The position numbers and the translations under genes were made by a program. A DNA stretch of 64,000 nt from Blattamonas nauphoetae. Its lineage: Eukaryota; Preaxostyla; Oxymonadida. The notes beneath the pieces were generated by a model. It did no database searches. It saw only the letters and a list, made by a program, of their open reading frames with translations, and had not been told where the DNA came from. The DNA is taken from positions 18,294-82,293 of the forward strand of contig JARBJD010000318.1 of NCBI GenBank assembly GCA_033064195.1. The letters are read 5' to 3'. Below are positions 29,990-40,590 of the stretch, one piece after another (the stretch's first letter is position 1; each line of letters begins with the position of its first letter).

Positions 29990-31861
29990 TTAATTTGGTA
30001 CTATTCCCAAATCTTTGTGTAACGCTTTCAGTGTGTGATTTGGATAATACTCAACTTTTGGTTCACCAGTACTGTATCGTAGGACCCACCACATTGTTGC
30101 AGTAGTTGCTAAAATTGGTGCTGGAGGATGCGTAAATTTTGTCATATCGCCACCACTTTGACTTGGGTTGTACACATTGTAGTATGTGTCGAGATTGCCT
30201 TGATATATTGGCTGAGATCTCAAAGTGACTGGAACATTCTGACCTCTGGAACTGATCGAATCATTACAGTTTGTTGGACATCCACTTCTTTGAGTTGAGA
30301 AGCACAAAAGGAAGTCGGTGTTGTCATGAATCGGTCGTACTCTAGTCATAGTTTCGTTGGGATAATTCTGATCTCCTGTGAGTTTCTCTTCAACGAGAGA
30401 ATCCGTTAATGATCGCTCTAAATCATCTGGAACAGTCAGGTATGAATCGAGGTTGAGAGTCGATAATGCAAACTGATAGAAGCGAGCTCCAATAGTTGTA
30501 GTCGGTTGTTCTGGATAGTATCTATTGAGGAGATTCACTTGGATATTCTTCTGCATTGGATTGTGGAAACAAGTGACTTCATTATCGTAGTGACAGAAGA
30601 GAAGCATAATATCCTTGGCATTAACGAGAACCATTTGCTGAGTACAATCAATTCCTGTTGCTGTTGGTGTCTTCTGAAATGGATAGAATGAGATCTTTTC
30701 TGCTGGAATTGTTCCAGGACGATTTGTGTACATTTTCTTCAGATTCTCTTTCGCAATTTCTTTCATTTTGTATCCAGCACTCATGCAATACACATCATCA
30801 ATGCGATAATCCATAATGTTGAGAGAAATGTATTGTTCATCAGGGGAAGGTTCCGAGGTAATACCAGTCGGATGTGTAAATACACAATCTTGTTTTACTG
30901 CCATGATCTTAAATCATTGACCGATTTGAACGAAGTTCTTTGTACATGGGGGGACAAGATATGGAAGGAAGGTTGGACGATCACGATTACAATAAACAAG
31001 TGAATCTCGGATGGGAGGAAACTTTGATGTATATTCACTGACCAGCAATGAGAGTGTATTTTTCAGTGTCAGTTCAGGATTCACAGGACAACAAACGAAT
31101 GCATCTTCATTTATGTGAACACTCAATTTCAGATCTCCGTAGAGACATCTTGGATAGTCAGTCATTCCTGAGAAAATTAGAAGATCTACCAGATTAATCG
31201 ACACACGAATTGGCACATCAATAGTGTCTTGAAACACTCCTGTTCCTGATGTTGTTGTAAAGTCTGATAAAGGAATGTAGACACCAGCAACAGATTCGTC
31301 ATGATTCCAAGCATTCTGCCACGGAGTGTGACAATGTTTCCGATTCTCCAATTGACTTTTTGGTTTTATCATATTATAGATGTGAGATTCCATTGATACA
31401 TCATTTGTTGTCGTGCTAATGATTCTTTGATTGTTATGAAGAACAGTAAGGTCACGAAAGATTGATGCCGAATGTTTGAGTCCAACAAAGATGAATATCC
31501 TCTCATTCATGTACGAGCCAATTTTACCTGCAGTTTGTTTCCAGTTGTTGACTTTCAATGTCGCTGTCATAGTGAAAGTAATGAATGAATCATCGATTTG
31601 ACAAATGTCCTGATTACCAGTCAGTGGAATGATTATTTCCTGTCCTTTATAGAAGCGTGAATTCTCTGATGGTTTCAATTCCTGAATAGAAGTACTGTGT
31701 GCACCATCGTTCAAGAGGTAATTGATGTGATGTTCAGACATGAGTTGCTGTTGTATTTGACCAATATCATCTCTTGTGTATTTGATTGATCCAGTGCTGT
31801 TTCCAGTCAAAGATGTCGCTCCAGTTCTTTTATTTGTCAGATGTGTTATATGCGAGTTCAT
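29990..31861 (-). CDS. Capsid paralogue 2, probable double-jelly-roll capsid protein (Polinton-like B)
   Basis: About 620 codons, close homologue of 49162-51030 in copy C. Blocks shared by both copies include EIIIPLTGNQD, KVNNWKQTAGKIG, DIMLLF.HYDNEVTCFHNP and PPAPILATTAT.WWVLR. It is also a paralogue of capsid 1: the HESF/ESHIYN...CH..W.N, YP.C.YGDLKL..H and PILA...W...P.V.Y blocks line up. Family knowledge: Polinton-like major capsids are double jelly rolls of this size. This copy looks nearly whole (about one break). Its start is preceded by the T-rich leader motif. Confidence 0.7.
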
Positions 31862-31865
31862 TTTA

Positions 31866-31881
31866 TCAAAAATAAAAAATC
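31866..31881 (-). promoter_or_regulatory. T-rich capsid-module start motif
   Basis: Coding strand reads TTTTTTATTTTTGA just upstream of the capsid 2 ATG at 31861. Identical in core to the motif at 51035-51049 before the C-copy gene. Confidence 0.5.
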
Positions 31882-31902
31882 AAATTAATGTTTTCTGTAA
31901 AG

Positions 31903-32202
31903 TTACTTTTTCTTTTTTGGTTTCTTCGCTTTTGGTTTCAGCTTTTCTTCCAGTTTCATAATTTCTCCTCTGAGCTTGTTCGCAACTGCTGTATTTCCTT
32001 CATTGATTGCTTGCTCGTATTGTGCCATCTTTTCTGCATGGATTTGCTGATCCGATTTCACATCTGGTATCATCTCAACACCTGTCTGAGCAATTTTCGA
32101 AATCATTGGTCCAACGAAGGGAATGAGATTCAGAAATGGAGCTCCCACACGAAGAATGTTTTTGCCGACTCCTGCTAATTTTGATAACCAACCTGGTGCC
32201 AT
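31903..32202 (-). CDS. Small amphipathic, Lys-tailed capsid-module protein (pVI-like?), Polinton-like B
   Basis: 99 residues. The N-terminus APGWLSKLAGVGKNILRVG is an amphipathic or hydrophobic helix, followed by LNLIPFVGPMISKIA, then a charged helix and a very basic tail (KPKAKKPKKKK). Conserved in copy C (51061-51363). Position behind the capsid gene, small size and membrane-active character recall adenovirus protein VI or core peptides, but this is analogy only. It shares the MAPG-x-x-KL start with the next gene, so the two may be paralogues. Confidence 0.5.
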   Translation of the reverse strand: MAPGWLSKLAGVGKNILRVGAPFLNLIPFVGPMISKIAQTGVEMIPDVKSDQQIHAEKMAQYEQAINEGNTAVANKLRGEIMKLEEKLKPKAKKPKKKK

Positions 32203-32205
32203 TCC

Positions 32206-32220
32206 TGTAAAATAAAAATA
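32206..32220 (-). promoter_or_regulatory. T-rich capsid-module start motif
   Basis: TATTTTTATTTTACA on the coding strand immediately upstream of the ATG at 32202. Confidence 0.45.
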
Positions 32221-32236
32221 TTGAATTACTATTTTA

Positions 32237-32518
32237 TTATTGTCTGACTTGTATCATTGGATTTTGTGACATGTTTCCACCACCTCCAAGATATTGATTT
32301 ACTGCTTGATTATCTCCATTCGATCTTCGAGATTGTTGGTATTCCCCCATCATTCCGCCTAAGCCACTGAGAATTCCTCCTGCTGTTTGTCCAAATTTGT
32401 TGTTTGTCTGTGAGAGCAAGCCACCACCAACTTGAAGCAACGTTGGAGCTAATGGTTTGATGAATTGAAAGAATTGTTTGCCGATATTTTTGAGTTTGTT
32501 GAAACTTCCTGGCGCCAT
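32237..32518 (-). CDS. Small Gly/Gln-rich capsid-module protein, Polinton-like B
   Basis: 93 residues: MAPGSFNKLKNIGKQFFQF (amphipathic), LAPTLLQVGGGLLSQ, then Gly/Gln/Asn-rich sequence. Homologue in copy C at 51395-51727, where the C-terminal third differs. The KLKNIGKQFFQFIKPL stretch resembles the membrane-lytic helix of adenovirus protein VI in pattern only. Preceded by the T-rich leader motif. Confidence 0.5.
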   Translation of the reverse strand: MAPGSFNKLKNIGKQFFQFIKPLAPTLLQVGGGLLSQTNNKFGQTAGGILSGLGGMMGEYQQSRRSNGDNQAVNQYLGGGGNMSQNPMIQVRQ

Positions 32519-32523
32519 TTATG

Positions 32524-32537
32524 TAAAAATAAAAAAT
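32524..32537 (-). promoter_or_regulatory. T-rich capsid-module start motif
   Basis: GTATTTTTTATTTT on the coding strand, just upstream of the ATG at 32518. Confidence 0.45.
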
Positions 32538-32554
32538 ACAATTCATTATTATTT

Positions 32555-33142
32555 TTATCTCGGAATCGCTTTCGTCAGAGAAATACCATAATTGAGAATT
32601 GTGTTGTATGCTTCATTGAAGGCAATGCTCATATCTTTTCCACCAACAAGGATCTTGAAAATGGTTCGAAAGATCGGGAGTTTATTCATGCATAAACACT
32701 TGTCAGACAAATCATCCAATTCAATCACTACATCGTTGATTCCAGTGAGCGTAGCAATCAGTGCACATAAATCACTTTGGTTTGTGATCAGTTTCTTCGA
32801 TGGTTCAATGAGATTATTCAGAAGTTTCTTTTCACAAGCAAATGCATTCTTGTACACAAGCAATAGTTGGTCTTTGAATGCTGCAATATTCGAAGTATAT
32901 TCTCGAAGTGGTACTGAACGTGTTTGAATTGGTGCTGATGGATAGATCTCAAGTGGTGGTGGATCATAGAGACCTGGTTCATTGTTCATTTCAACATTGG
33001 CACTTTGATCATTTCGGTCTTCCAACTTTAATCTTCCAGATGTTGATCCTTTATTGTCGATGATGACATTGTTGGTGATTGATGTTGGAACTGAAGAAGA
33101 ACTTGTGTGTTTCGTAAATTGACAACTGAGAATTGGCTGCAT
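32555..33142 (-). CDS. Capsid-module protein with PSAP motif, Polinton-like B
   Basis: 195 residues, conserved in copy C (51770-52341). The first 70 residues are disordered and include EIYPSAPIQTRSVPLRE; in copy C the same place reads ETYPSAPMQSRSIPLRE. PSAP is the core of a known late-domain motif that binds TSG101 in ESCRT-dependent budding, but a four-residue match may be chance. The remaining part is helical (FKDQLLLVYKNAFACEKKLL, DDLSDKCLCMNKLPIFRTIF) and strongly conserved. Function unknown; position suggests a structural role. The T-rich leader lies at 33148-33161. Confidence 0.45.
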   Translation of the reverse strand: MQPILSCQFTKHTSSSSVPTSITNNVIIDNKGSTSGRLKLEDRNDQSANVEMNNEPGLYDPPPLEIYPSAPIQTRSVPLREYTSNIAAFKDQLLLVYKNAFACEKKLLNNLIEPSKKLITNQSDLCALIATLTGINDVVIELDDLSDKCLCMNKLPIFRTIFKILVGGKDMSIAFNEAYNTILNYGISLTKAIPR

Positions 33143-33147
33143 TTTAG

Positions 33148-33161
33148 TAAAAATAAAAAAG
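33148..33161 (-). promoter_or_regulatory. T-rich capsid-module start motif
   Basis: CTTTTTTATTTTTA on the coding strand before the ATG at 33142. Same core before the C-copy genes at 51363 and 51727. Confidence 0.5.
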
Positions 33162-33184
33162 TCATAAATTCATTTTTGTTTTGA

Positions 33185-34213
33185 TCAACTACTGAGATAC
33201 ATGACGTCAGTTTGACCTAGTGTTGCGTTTAAATTCTGTTCATTCGGAAGTGTGTCCAACACTCGAGGTCCTTTATAGTCAACTGGATTCCAGCCTCGCG
33301 CGAATGATTCGACCATATTTCCTCCTTGATTGAGAATTCCAAACACTGGAGCTATGAGGTCTTCTGGAGTGATATTATTGAGTTTAAGTAAATCAACACC
33401 AGCAGCTTTTGGAAATGGATAGGAATTCAAGCGTTTTGTTACAATCTTCATGAATGATTTCTTTTTCAGTAAACCATTTGGATCAGCATAGAAATTATAA
33501 TCCCAAATGTCACTCAGAAATGGAATTAATACTCCTCGATTCATATGAGTTGTTAAACCTGAACGTATTTTTGCATAATCACCAAGAGAATAAACGTTCA
33601 AAGCTTGGTTTGGTTGACCAGCTGTTTGACTTGAACAACGAATATTAAGGTGTTTCATAGCTTCACTCGCAATCAATGATGATACTTGAAAAGTGCTCAT
33701 TTGCTCAGGTGGTATATCCGGATTGTCATTCCATATTTGAGTTTTCTTGTACTCTTTCCACTGTGCATCAATTCTTGGACGTTGATTCTGTTTAAATGAA
33801 GCATACTTTTGTTGTTTTCGTCCTTGTTTTGTCGGATTTGCAGCAGTCCAAGCGTTTCTATACAAGTTTTCATGTCTCTTAGCTATTTTACCACCATTCC
33901 AATATCGCTCAATGCCATTTTTGTCAGTCACAATCACATCGTCACTGTAACCATCTCCATCTCTGTCTTCAACAAGTACATTCCAACCTCCATATCGTTT
34001 TGGATTGGAATCAATCATGTGTTGTGCACTTGGAGCAGATCGAAATGCATCTTCATATCTGAGATCGTAGTCATGTTCTGTAAGGATTGCACTGGCTGCA
34101 TGTCTGGCTAGTTTGTCTTTGGTGTTTTGTTTGAAGGGATTAACGCCTTTCTTCCTTTTTGACTGTGTCGGATTTCTTTGTTGAATCTGTCGAAGAATAT
34201 TTTGATCGTTCAT
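33185..34213 (-). CDS. Structural-module protein with a DxDxDG loop, Polinton-like B
   Basis: 342 residues, outermost gene of the minus-strand module. A basic N-terminus (QSKRKKGVNPFKQNTKDKL) is followed by VLVEDRDGDGYSDDVIVTDK, which matches a calcium-binding DxDxDG loop as in type 3 thrombospondin or dockerin repeats. The rest is mixed and ends in GQTDVMYLSS. Homologous, much diverged sequence occurs at 52383-53343 in copy C. Unknown function; divergently transcribed from the ATPase. A shorter T-rich leader is present at 34219-34230. Confidence 0.5.
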   Translation of the reverse strand: MNDQNILRQIQQRNPTQSKRKKGVNPFKQNTKDKLARHAASAILTEHDYDLRYEDAFRSAPSAQHMIDSNPKRYGGWNVLVEDRDGDGYSDDVIVTDKNGIERYWNGGKIAKRHENLYRNAWTAANPTKQGRKQQKYASFKQNQRPRIDAQWKEYKKTQIWNDNPDIPPEQMSTFQVSSLIASEAMKHLNIRCSSQTAGQPNQALNVYSLGDYAKIRSGLTTHMNRGVLIPFLSDIWDYNFYADPNGLLKKKSFMKIVTKRLNSYPFPKAAGVDLLKLNNITPEDLIAPVFGILNQGGNMVESFARGWNPVDYKGPRVLDTLPNEQNLNATLGQTDVMYLSS

Positions 34214-34369
34214 TTAATAAGAAATAAAATATTTAATTTTATATAAATATTTCATCAAAAACAAATTACATCAAGAAGAAAACAAGGAAACAACTTAACA
34301 CAAAGAAAGTCGTACAATTCATTCGATAATTTATCAATCTCAGAATATGTCAATCAGAGACTGCAACAG

Positions 34370-35179
34370 GTGAAGACTTCTAACGTCGGAAAAGAACTTC
34401 CAAGTACTATTCATCCTGAATTATTGTTCAATCGAAATAGTGTGAATGTGCTCATTGGAAATAGAGGAAGTGGAAAGACCTATAATGTCCTCAGAGAACT
34501 GTTGAAAGTACAGGAAGTGCCTCTCCAAGATGAGAGATTTCACTTGTTTGTGTACGTCACTGATAAGCACAACGATGGTACTTTTGAGCGATCCAAATCA
34601 CTAATCAAAATTCCAATTGTGAAGGTCAAGTACAATGAAATAGTCGCGTTTCTGGAGAATATTTCAACAGCAAAGGCAGCTTACGAAGAAATCATCGATA
34701 ATAATTGGGAAGAAACAGTGACAGATCAGTCCAGAAAATCAATACTGAAAACACTCCATCTTGATTCATTTCGAGAACGTAATCTTTAAACAATGATCCT
34801 CCTCGACGACTGCAGAAGAATCCTCAGTGAGCGAAGAACAAAAGCGAATCCTTCAATTCTAATGACCTTGTTGCTGGAAAATCGCCAACCAAAGTTCACA
34901 TTCTTTCTCACCATTCATGAACTATTCTCATTGTCTCCAGATATGAAATCAAACATCGATTCAATATGGATCTTTGGTGGATTCAATAACGAACGAATCA
35001 GAAGAGTATTCAATCAACTGAATGCACCGATGGAATGTAAAGAGTTTTGGAGTATATACAAACAATTGACAAAGCAATAAGCAGCAATCTTTCGATATGG
35101 TCAGAGCGTAAGTATTGATTACCTTGTCGTTTAAAATCAATCTAAATAGTTCAAAATGGTTTAGATATTTTTGAAATGA
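34370..35179 (+). CDS. Packaging ATPase, A32/FtsK-HerA type (Polinton-like B)
   Basis: Walker A is VNVLIGNRGSGKTYNVLREL (GNRGSGKT). Walker B is MILLDDCRR (hydrophobic strand plus DD), followed by LLENRQPKFTFFLTIHELFS (sensor-type region) and NIDSIWIFGGFNNERIRRVF. This matches the genome-packaging ATPases of Polintons and large DNA viruses. Close homologue at 53402-54322. The N-terminal limit is uncertain, as coding potential continues upstream of 34370 (YVNQRLQQ). Coordinates assume the code inferred from host genes, read with which the gene looks largely whole. Confidence 0.75.
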
Positions 35180-35246
35180 TTCAAAATGATTTAAACACAA
35201 TAACGTTATTTTTAAAATGATTTTACACTTTTTTAATTCATTATAA

Positions 35247-35579
35247 ATGAGTCTAACAGTTTTTGAACCATTTGAACCAGAACAGATTAATTTAGATTCA
35301 GTTGAAAGTTTTCAGATGTATTTAAACAAGAATGGAGAGATTCTGAAACGATACACGACAAATAAGCTGAACAAAATGATCAAGATTGACGGATACAGAA
35401 TAACAAAGATCAAAGGTGTAATAGCACTTCGAAAAGATTACTATGGTGGTTCTTCAACAATGAATTATTCAGATTCACCACAAAAATATGATGAACTTGT
35501 ATCAAGAATAGCTGTGCTTGAAGACATTGTAAAACGTCTCGCAAATGCTATTGACACTAAGACTCAACGTTGGGGTTAA
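35247..35579 (+). CDS. Small conserved protein of unknown function, Polinton-like B
   Basis: 110 residues. The conserved block TNKLNKMIKIDGYRITKIKG followed by IALRK is shared with 54302-54652 in copy C. A C-terminal helix (YDELVSRIAVLEDIVKRLAN) could be a coiled coil. In B the gene runs with the ATPase; in C the homologue runs against it. It could be DNA-binding, but no signature supports this. Confidence 0.5.
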   Translation: MSLTVFEPFEPEQINLDSVESFQMYLNKNGEILKRYTTNKLNKMIKIDGYRITKIKGVIALRKDYYGGSSTMNYSDSPQKYDELVSRIAVLEDIVKRLANAIDTKTQRWG

Positions 35580-35832
35580 TTTTCACTGAATCCTGATCAT
35601 TGATGGAATCATGCAATTGTGCTAAACATTTCAATAATAATTCGTCATCTTTGATTATTTTTGTTGAAACCAGTTGAATGAATTGTTTTTGTTCATCACT
35701 CAATTGTGCATCAAACTCTTGCTTTTTCTGTTGATTTCGATAATACCATTCTCTTTTACTCGTGCGAATTGCATTCTTTGCATCACTCTCTGATTGATAA
35801 AACTTTGGCTGTCCTTTCATTTTCGTTGACAT
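35557..35832 (-). CDS. Small Lys/Gln-rich protein, Polinton-like B
   Basis: 91 residues, charged and helical (SKREWYYRNQQKKQEFDAQL). Lies antiparallel between the small gene and the polymerase, 8 bp from the polymerase start, so the two are divergent from a tiny shared leader. No counterpart in copy C. Family not recognised. Confidence 0.4.
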   Translation of the reverse strand: MSTKMKGQPKFYQSESDAKNAIRTSKREWYYRNQQKKQEFDAQLSDEQKQFIQLVSTKIIKDDELLLKCLAQLHDSINDQDSVKINPNVES

Positions 35833-35839
35833 CTTTTCT

Positions 35840-38800
35840 ATGGAAATACAAAATCAAATTGAAATATTAGAATTCATTTTTTTATCCTGTAAGAAAGATA
35901 TGGAGAATATCTCAATAAAGATCATCAATGAATTTGCACAAAAGCTTGGAGTTGACTGGGATGCTTTACCGTTGAAACGATTGATTGAAACAGCCAATGA
36001 TGCTCTAAGAATGAATGACTTTTCAGGTGATGTAAACAACACGAATGACATTGAACGATTCATCAGAACATTTCCTGTACGGAATCCTTTGATGGTACCA
36101 GTGATTCAAGAATTAATGCAAAGACAGAATAACCAACCCATTGATGCACAACAAATTGATGCGAATGCTCAGCAGAAAAGAAATACTGTAGAAAATCAGA
36201 TGAGATTGAACCAAGAGATCAGACAACGAAGAATTGTACAACCAAATCAACAAATCATTGAGCACGAGCAAGAACAGAGAAGACAGCAAAGAAGACACCA
36301 GCAGAATCTCAATCAGGAAATCCGAGAATATGAACAACGTACGAGATATCAACAAATGTTAGAACACTTTGAAGAACGAAGACGAAGATTCTTGAATTTG
36401 TATCAAGTCCCAATTGAAGAAGATATTGTACTTCCACAGCTGCCACAAACTCAATTGAATGCTCTGATGCTGAGAGATGTCGATAATGTTCGAGCATTTG
36501 CTGCAGCACTCGAGAATGTGAGGGCTAATTTGGCTCCAGCAGGATACATCGCAGATCAACAATATCGAGACGCGAATGGTCCAGTTCAATTGTATTTTCG
36601 CAATAATATCACATCATTTGCAGACATTGAAGCAAGACTCAGAGAAGTATTCACAGCAGAGAATTTCCCATTCAAGATCTCTTTTGACTTTGCGATTCTG
36701 AATTCTGTAACAGATCAAAATGGAAATACCTCTTTTGAAGAGAATACACCATTCTATCAGAACTCAATGAAAACATCTCCGATTACCGTTCAAAATCCTC
36801 AAGACATTGATGCTGTCATCAACGCAATGAAATCAAGAATCAGCGACAGTTTTGAAGTCACAGTGATCGATACAAAAAGAGTGCCATGTGCCATTTATGG
36901 AGCTGCTTTTTATGTGTACCGATTGAGAAATGGTGGTGCTTGTGTTCCAGGATTGAAAGAACATATTGCTCTTCAGACAGTGTTTTACGTTGATTGTAAA
37001 CATAAGATTTGTCTTTTCACAGCTTTGACTTATCTCACTCATGGAAAAGAAGCTGATGGAAAGAATATCTGTCGTGATTCACGCATCAAGATCGCAAAGC
37101 AGCATTTCACATCATTCTATCATTACTCAGACCTCACGAGTCCAGCATTAGTGAAAATTCTCAAAGAGTATCCAGGATTCAATATCTCAACCGAAATAGA
37201 CAGATTTTTAGAACACTTCAATGTGAACGTACATTTTTATGAAGCAATTGAAAAAGACAATGGAGGCTCATGGATTTATGCACTTTCTCAGTCATTTCTC
37301 TCACCATTGGAGAACGCAAGAGACTTGAATTTACTGATGATCATTCTCGAATCGGATGCACATTTGATGTTCGTTTCTGATCCACAAAAGCTGACGAAAT
37401 TGATGATTTGTCCACACTGCAAAGACTACTGTCGACCATATAATTCAAGAGGTGCAGGCACAAGAGACTTCGACAATCATGTGAAGAAATGTCTTGAGCA
37501 GGGAATCAGAAATGAAGAGAGATCAGTGGATTTAGACAATGCTTCAGCACCAATACTAACCGCAGTTCTTGATAATCCAACAATGTCTTATCTCTTGTCC
37601 CGAGGAAGGATGAACGAATACAAGTATACAGATCAGTTCTTGACCTTCGATATTGAAACAATCATTGGCGAATTTTCAATGGCTCTTCATCAATCAGAAA
37701 ACACACAAGAAAAGAGTTCAGTTCTGAACAAACATCACCTGTATTCATTAGCGTTTTCTTCTTCACTTCCATATTCAAAAACACAAACAATGAAAGATGT
37801 AAATAGACTCGAATGTTCATATGATGATGGAGGTAGAAAATCAGTGTATCTTGACAAGAGTTTTGAATCAATGAAAGACAACGAAGATGAATGGATCAAA
37901 ATGTGTCTCAAAGCTGGATTAATCGATGCTGATTTGACAAAAGAGAAGATCCAAAAGCAAGCACACAATATTGGCTTTATACATTTCATCATAAATGATA
38001 TGTTCGTCGAAGCACTGAGAATTCAAGAATAGCAACAGTACTCAGATCCAGAAATTCCATCAAATAAGTATGTCACAGTATTGGGTTGGAATAGTGCGAA
38101 CTTCGATCTTCCAGTGATCATGAATGCGCTGCATTTCACACAATGGAGCATCAATGAACCACCACTTGGATCTGCAAAGTGTCCGAAACAGCTCGTGGTT
38201 CGTCATAAGAAACTCCAGGTGTCATTGAGATTCCTTGATGCAATGAATTTTGTATCGCCCCAATCATTGAAATCATTTGTGCAGGATTTTGGTGTTGGAA
38301 CTGATTCAAAAGGCATATTTCCATATGAAGCAATCAATATCACTAATGTTGAAGAAGAACTGAATAAACCAGAACCGTTTCCAGAAGAAGTGTTCTATTC
38401 ACATGTGAAAAATGAATCATTGTTGAAAGATCTTTCGTATTCTGACTATGTTGAAGATGCCAAGAGATTCAGCACAAGAAGAGAATATCTGAAGAACTAT
38501 AACATCAACGACACACAAATTATGATTGATCCAATACAGAAATTGATTCAATGGTTTGCATCAGGGAGAGTCGATATGTTGCAGTTTGTTTCATGTCCAG
38601 CAGCAGCAGTGAATTTGAGAAATATGTCGACATACTTTCCGTCACTCTATTCTGATTCACCACCATATGCAGACTTCGATATCAATGCCACTTTTGTCGT
38701 GAAAACTTATGAGAAAGCATATGATTTGACACTAGCGAAATGGAAATATATGGTGAAGAATTATGAATACCAAGATGAGAGAGCCGATCGAGATTCTTCT

Positions 38801-40564
38801 CAAAATGTTAATGACGACGACTTTGAATGGATGATTGAAGTGATCAAGAATGGATGTGCCATTTGTGGAGCTTCATTTACGCATCAGAATCAACCGACAC
38901 TCGACAGACTTGACTGCTCACTATCTCACACAAAAGAGAATTGTCAACCATGTTGTGTGTACTGTAATGTAGTGAAATCAAACCGAGATGAACACCTGAC
39001 GAAACTCAAGATTAAACTGCGCCAATATGCTCAAATCCACAAGCTTCAGATGACATTGACTGATGAACGAGTGTACAAGTTACTGAGGAGTGGAATCACA
39101 GGTGGTTTGTCTAATGTTATGCACAGACTGAATCGATCAGGAATTGACACAATTCGTCGTTTTGAATTCGACAGTTCAAACAAAAAAGTGATTGACAAAG
39201 ATACTGGAAATGTAATGACTCATATCCTCTGTCTTGACAATAATTCTCTCTATCCAAGTGTTTCTGCATCAGTGCCACACAAGGCTGTTAAATATACAAA
39301 CAATAGAATGTTTATGCCTGGAGGTGTCAAATTCTACACGACAAAGAAGGAAGTTATGTTGAAAATCATCAAAGAAAGGAAAGAATTGTTCGCAGTCAAA
39401 GTGAAGGGACATATCCGTGAGGACAGAATCAATGATTTCATCAATATGCCACCCATTGTTCAGACAATCAATATCAAACCAGATCAGATGTGCTCAGAAG
39501 ATACTCTCGAAGCAATGAGGAATTGTGGAGTTCCAGAAGGTAAATCAGAGAAGAAAGTCACACAACTGTTGTCCACTTTTGGTGAGTACAGAGTGTTCAA
39601 TTCATACTATTTGTGGTTCCTTATTGATGATTGTTCTTTTGAAATCGATGATGTGTCCGAGATGGCTGTCTTCGAGAAGAATACTGCTTTCAATGGATTT
39701 ATCACATCAATGATTCAACGTCGAATCGCTGCAATCGAGGCTGGAAACACTGGGATGGAAAAGTTCTGTAAACTAATCCTCAATTCATGCTACGGTTATG
39801 ATTCACTCAATACAGAGAAATACAAAAGATCATATTTGTTGAATAGAGAACAGACGTTTCTGAAGCACTTGTATCCTGATTTTCTGTCGACAGATCAGAT
39901 TGGTAAAGACTTGTATTTAGTCGATGTTAAACCCAAGAAATTCAAATGCAAAACTGCTCTTCAATCAGCGTTCTTTACACTGGAGAACGCCAAGTATTGG
40001 TACTTCAATTTCTATTACAATTTCCTCACCAAATGCTGTGATGAACAGAAGTTTCATTTCATCTATTGTGACACAGACTCGTTGTCTATCGCCATTGCAG
40101 GTGATCCAAACAAAGACTGTCATCAAGGTTTATCATCAATTGTCTCAGATCAAAAGTTCTTCGAAAAGAAAGTGTTTCAATGGTTGCCGAATCCAAAGTG
40201 TGGAATTAAATCAAAGAAGAAACTACTGGGATTGTCAGTGGAAAAGGAAGGTGATTTCATGATTGCTCTATCACCAAAGTGTTACAACATCAGTGAGAAA
40301 AATACACCAGTGCACAAAGCCATTAAAGGTATCTCACTTGCTCGGAATTCACAGCTGGATCAATCACAATTCATCAAAGCAAACGAGACAAAACAACCGA
40401 TTGAAGGAGAGAATGTGAATTTTCAAATGAAGGAAGATTCAATGGTGACAGTACTGGTAAAAAAGAATGCATTGACATCAATTCACACAAAGATGATGGT
40501 ACTTCCGAATAGTTCATGTGCTCCATTCATTGATGGATTGAACAGAGAGGACTATCTTTGCTGA
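35840..40564 (+). CDS. Protein-primed family B DNA polymerase with HNH-like insert (Polinton-like B)
   Basis: About 1575 codons, long for a Polinton polymerase. The N-terminal region is Gln/Arg-rich, then has a CLFTALTYLTHG segment (weakly OTU-like) and a CPHC...HVKKC zinc finger near 37410. The 3'-5' exonuclease motifs follow: FDIETIIG (about 37648), NSANFDLP (about 38093) and YNINDTQ (about 38500). The polymerase motifs are DNNSLYPS (about 39238), NSCYGYDS (about 39784) and YCDTDSLS (about 40066), as in organellar/viral pPolB (DNA_pol_B_2). Between exonuclease and palm lies an HNH/endonuclease VII-like zinc domain, CAICGASF...LDRLDCS...C.YCN...SNRD (38840-39000). Read with the code inferred from host genes the gene looks whole; ends at TGA. 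Replicates the element by protein priming (family knowledge). Confidence 0.8.
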
Positions 40565-40590
40565 GGATAAGTTATTTTTATGTCCAATAA

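Noticed and set aside
36900-37060. CLFTALTYLTHG segment in the polymerase N-terminus as an OTU protease
   Set aside because: Only the Cys-containing strand resembles OTU; the His block is not recognisable, so kept only as a weak remark.
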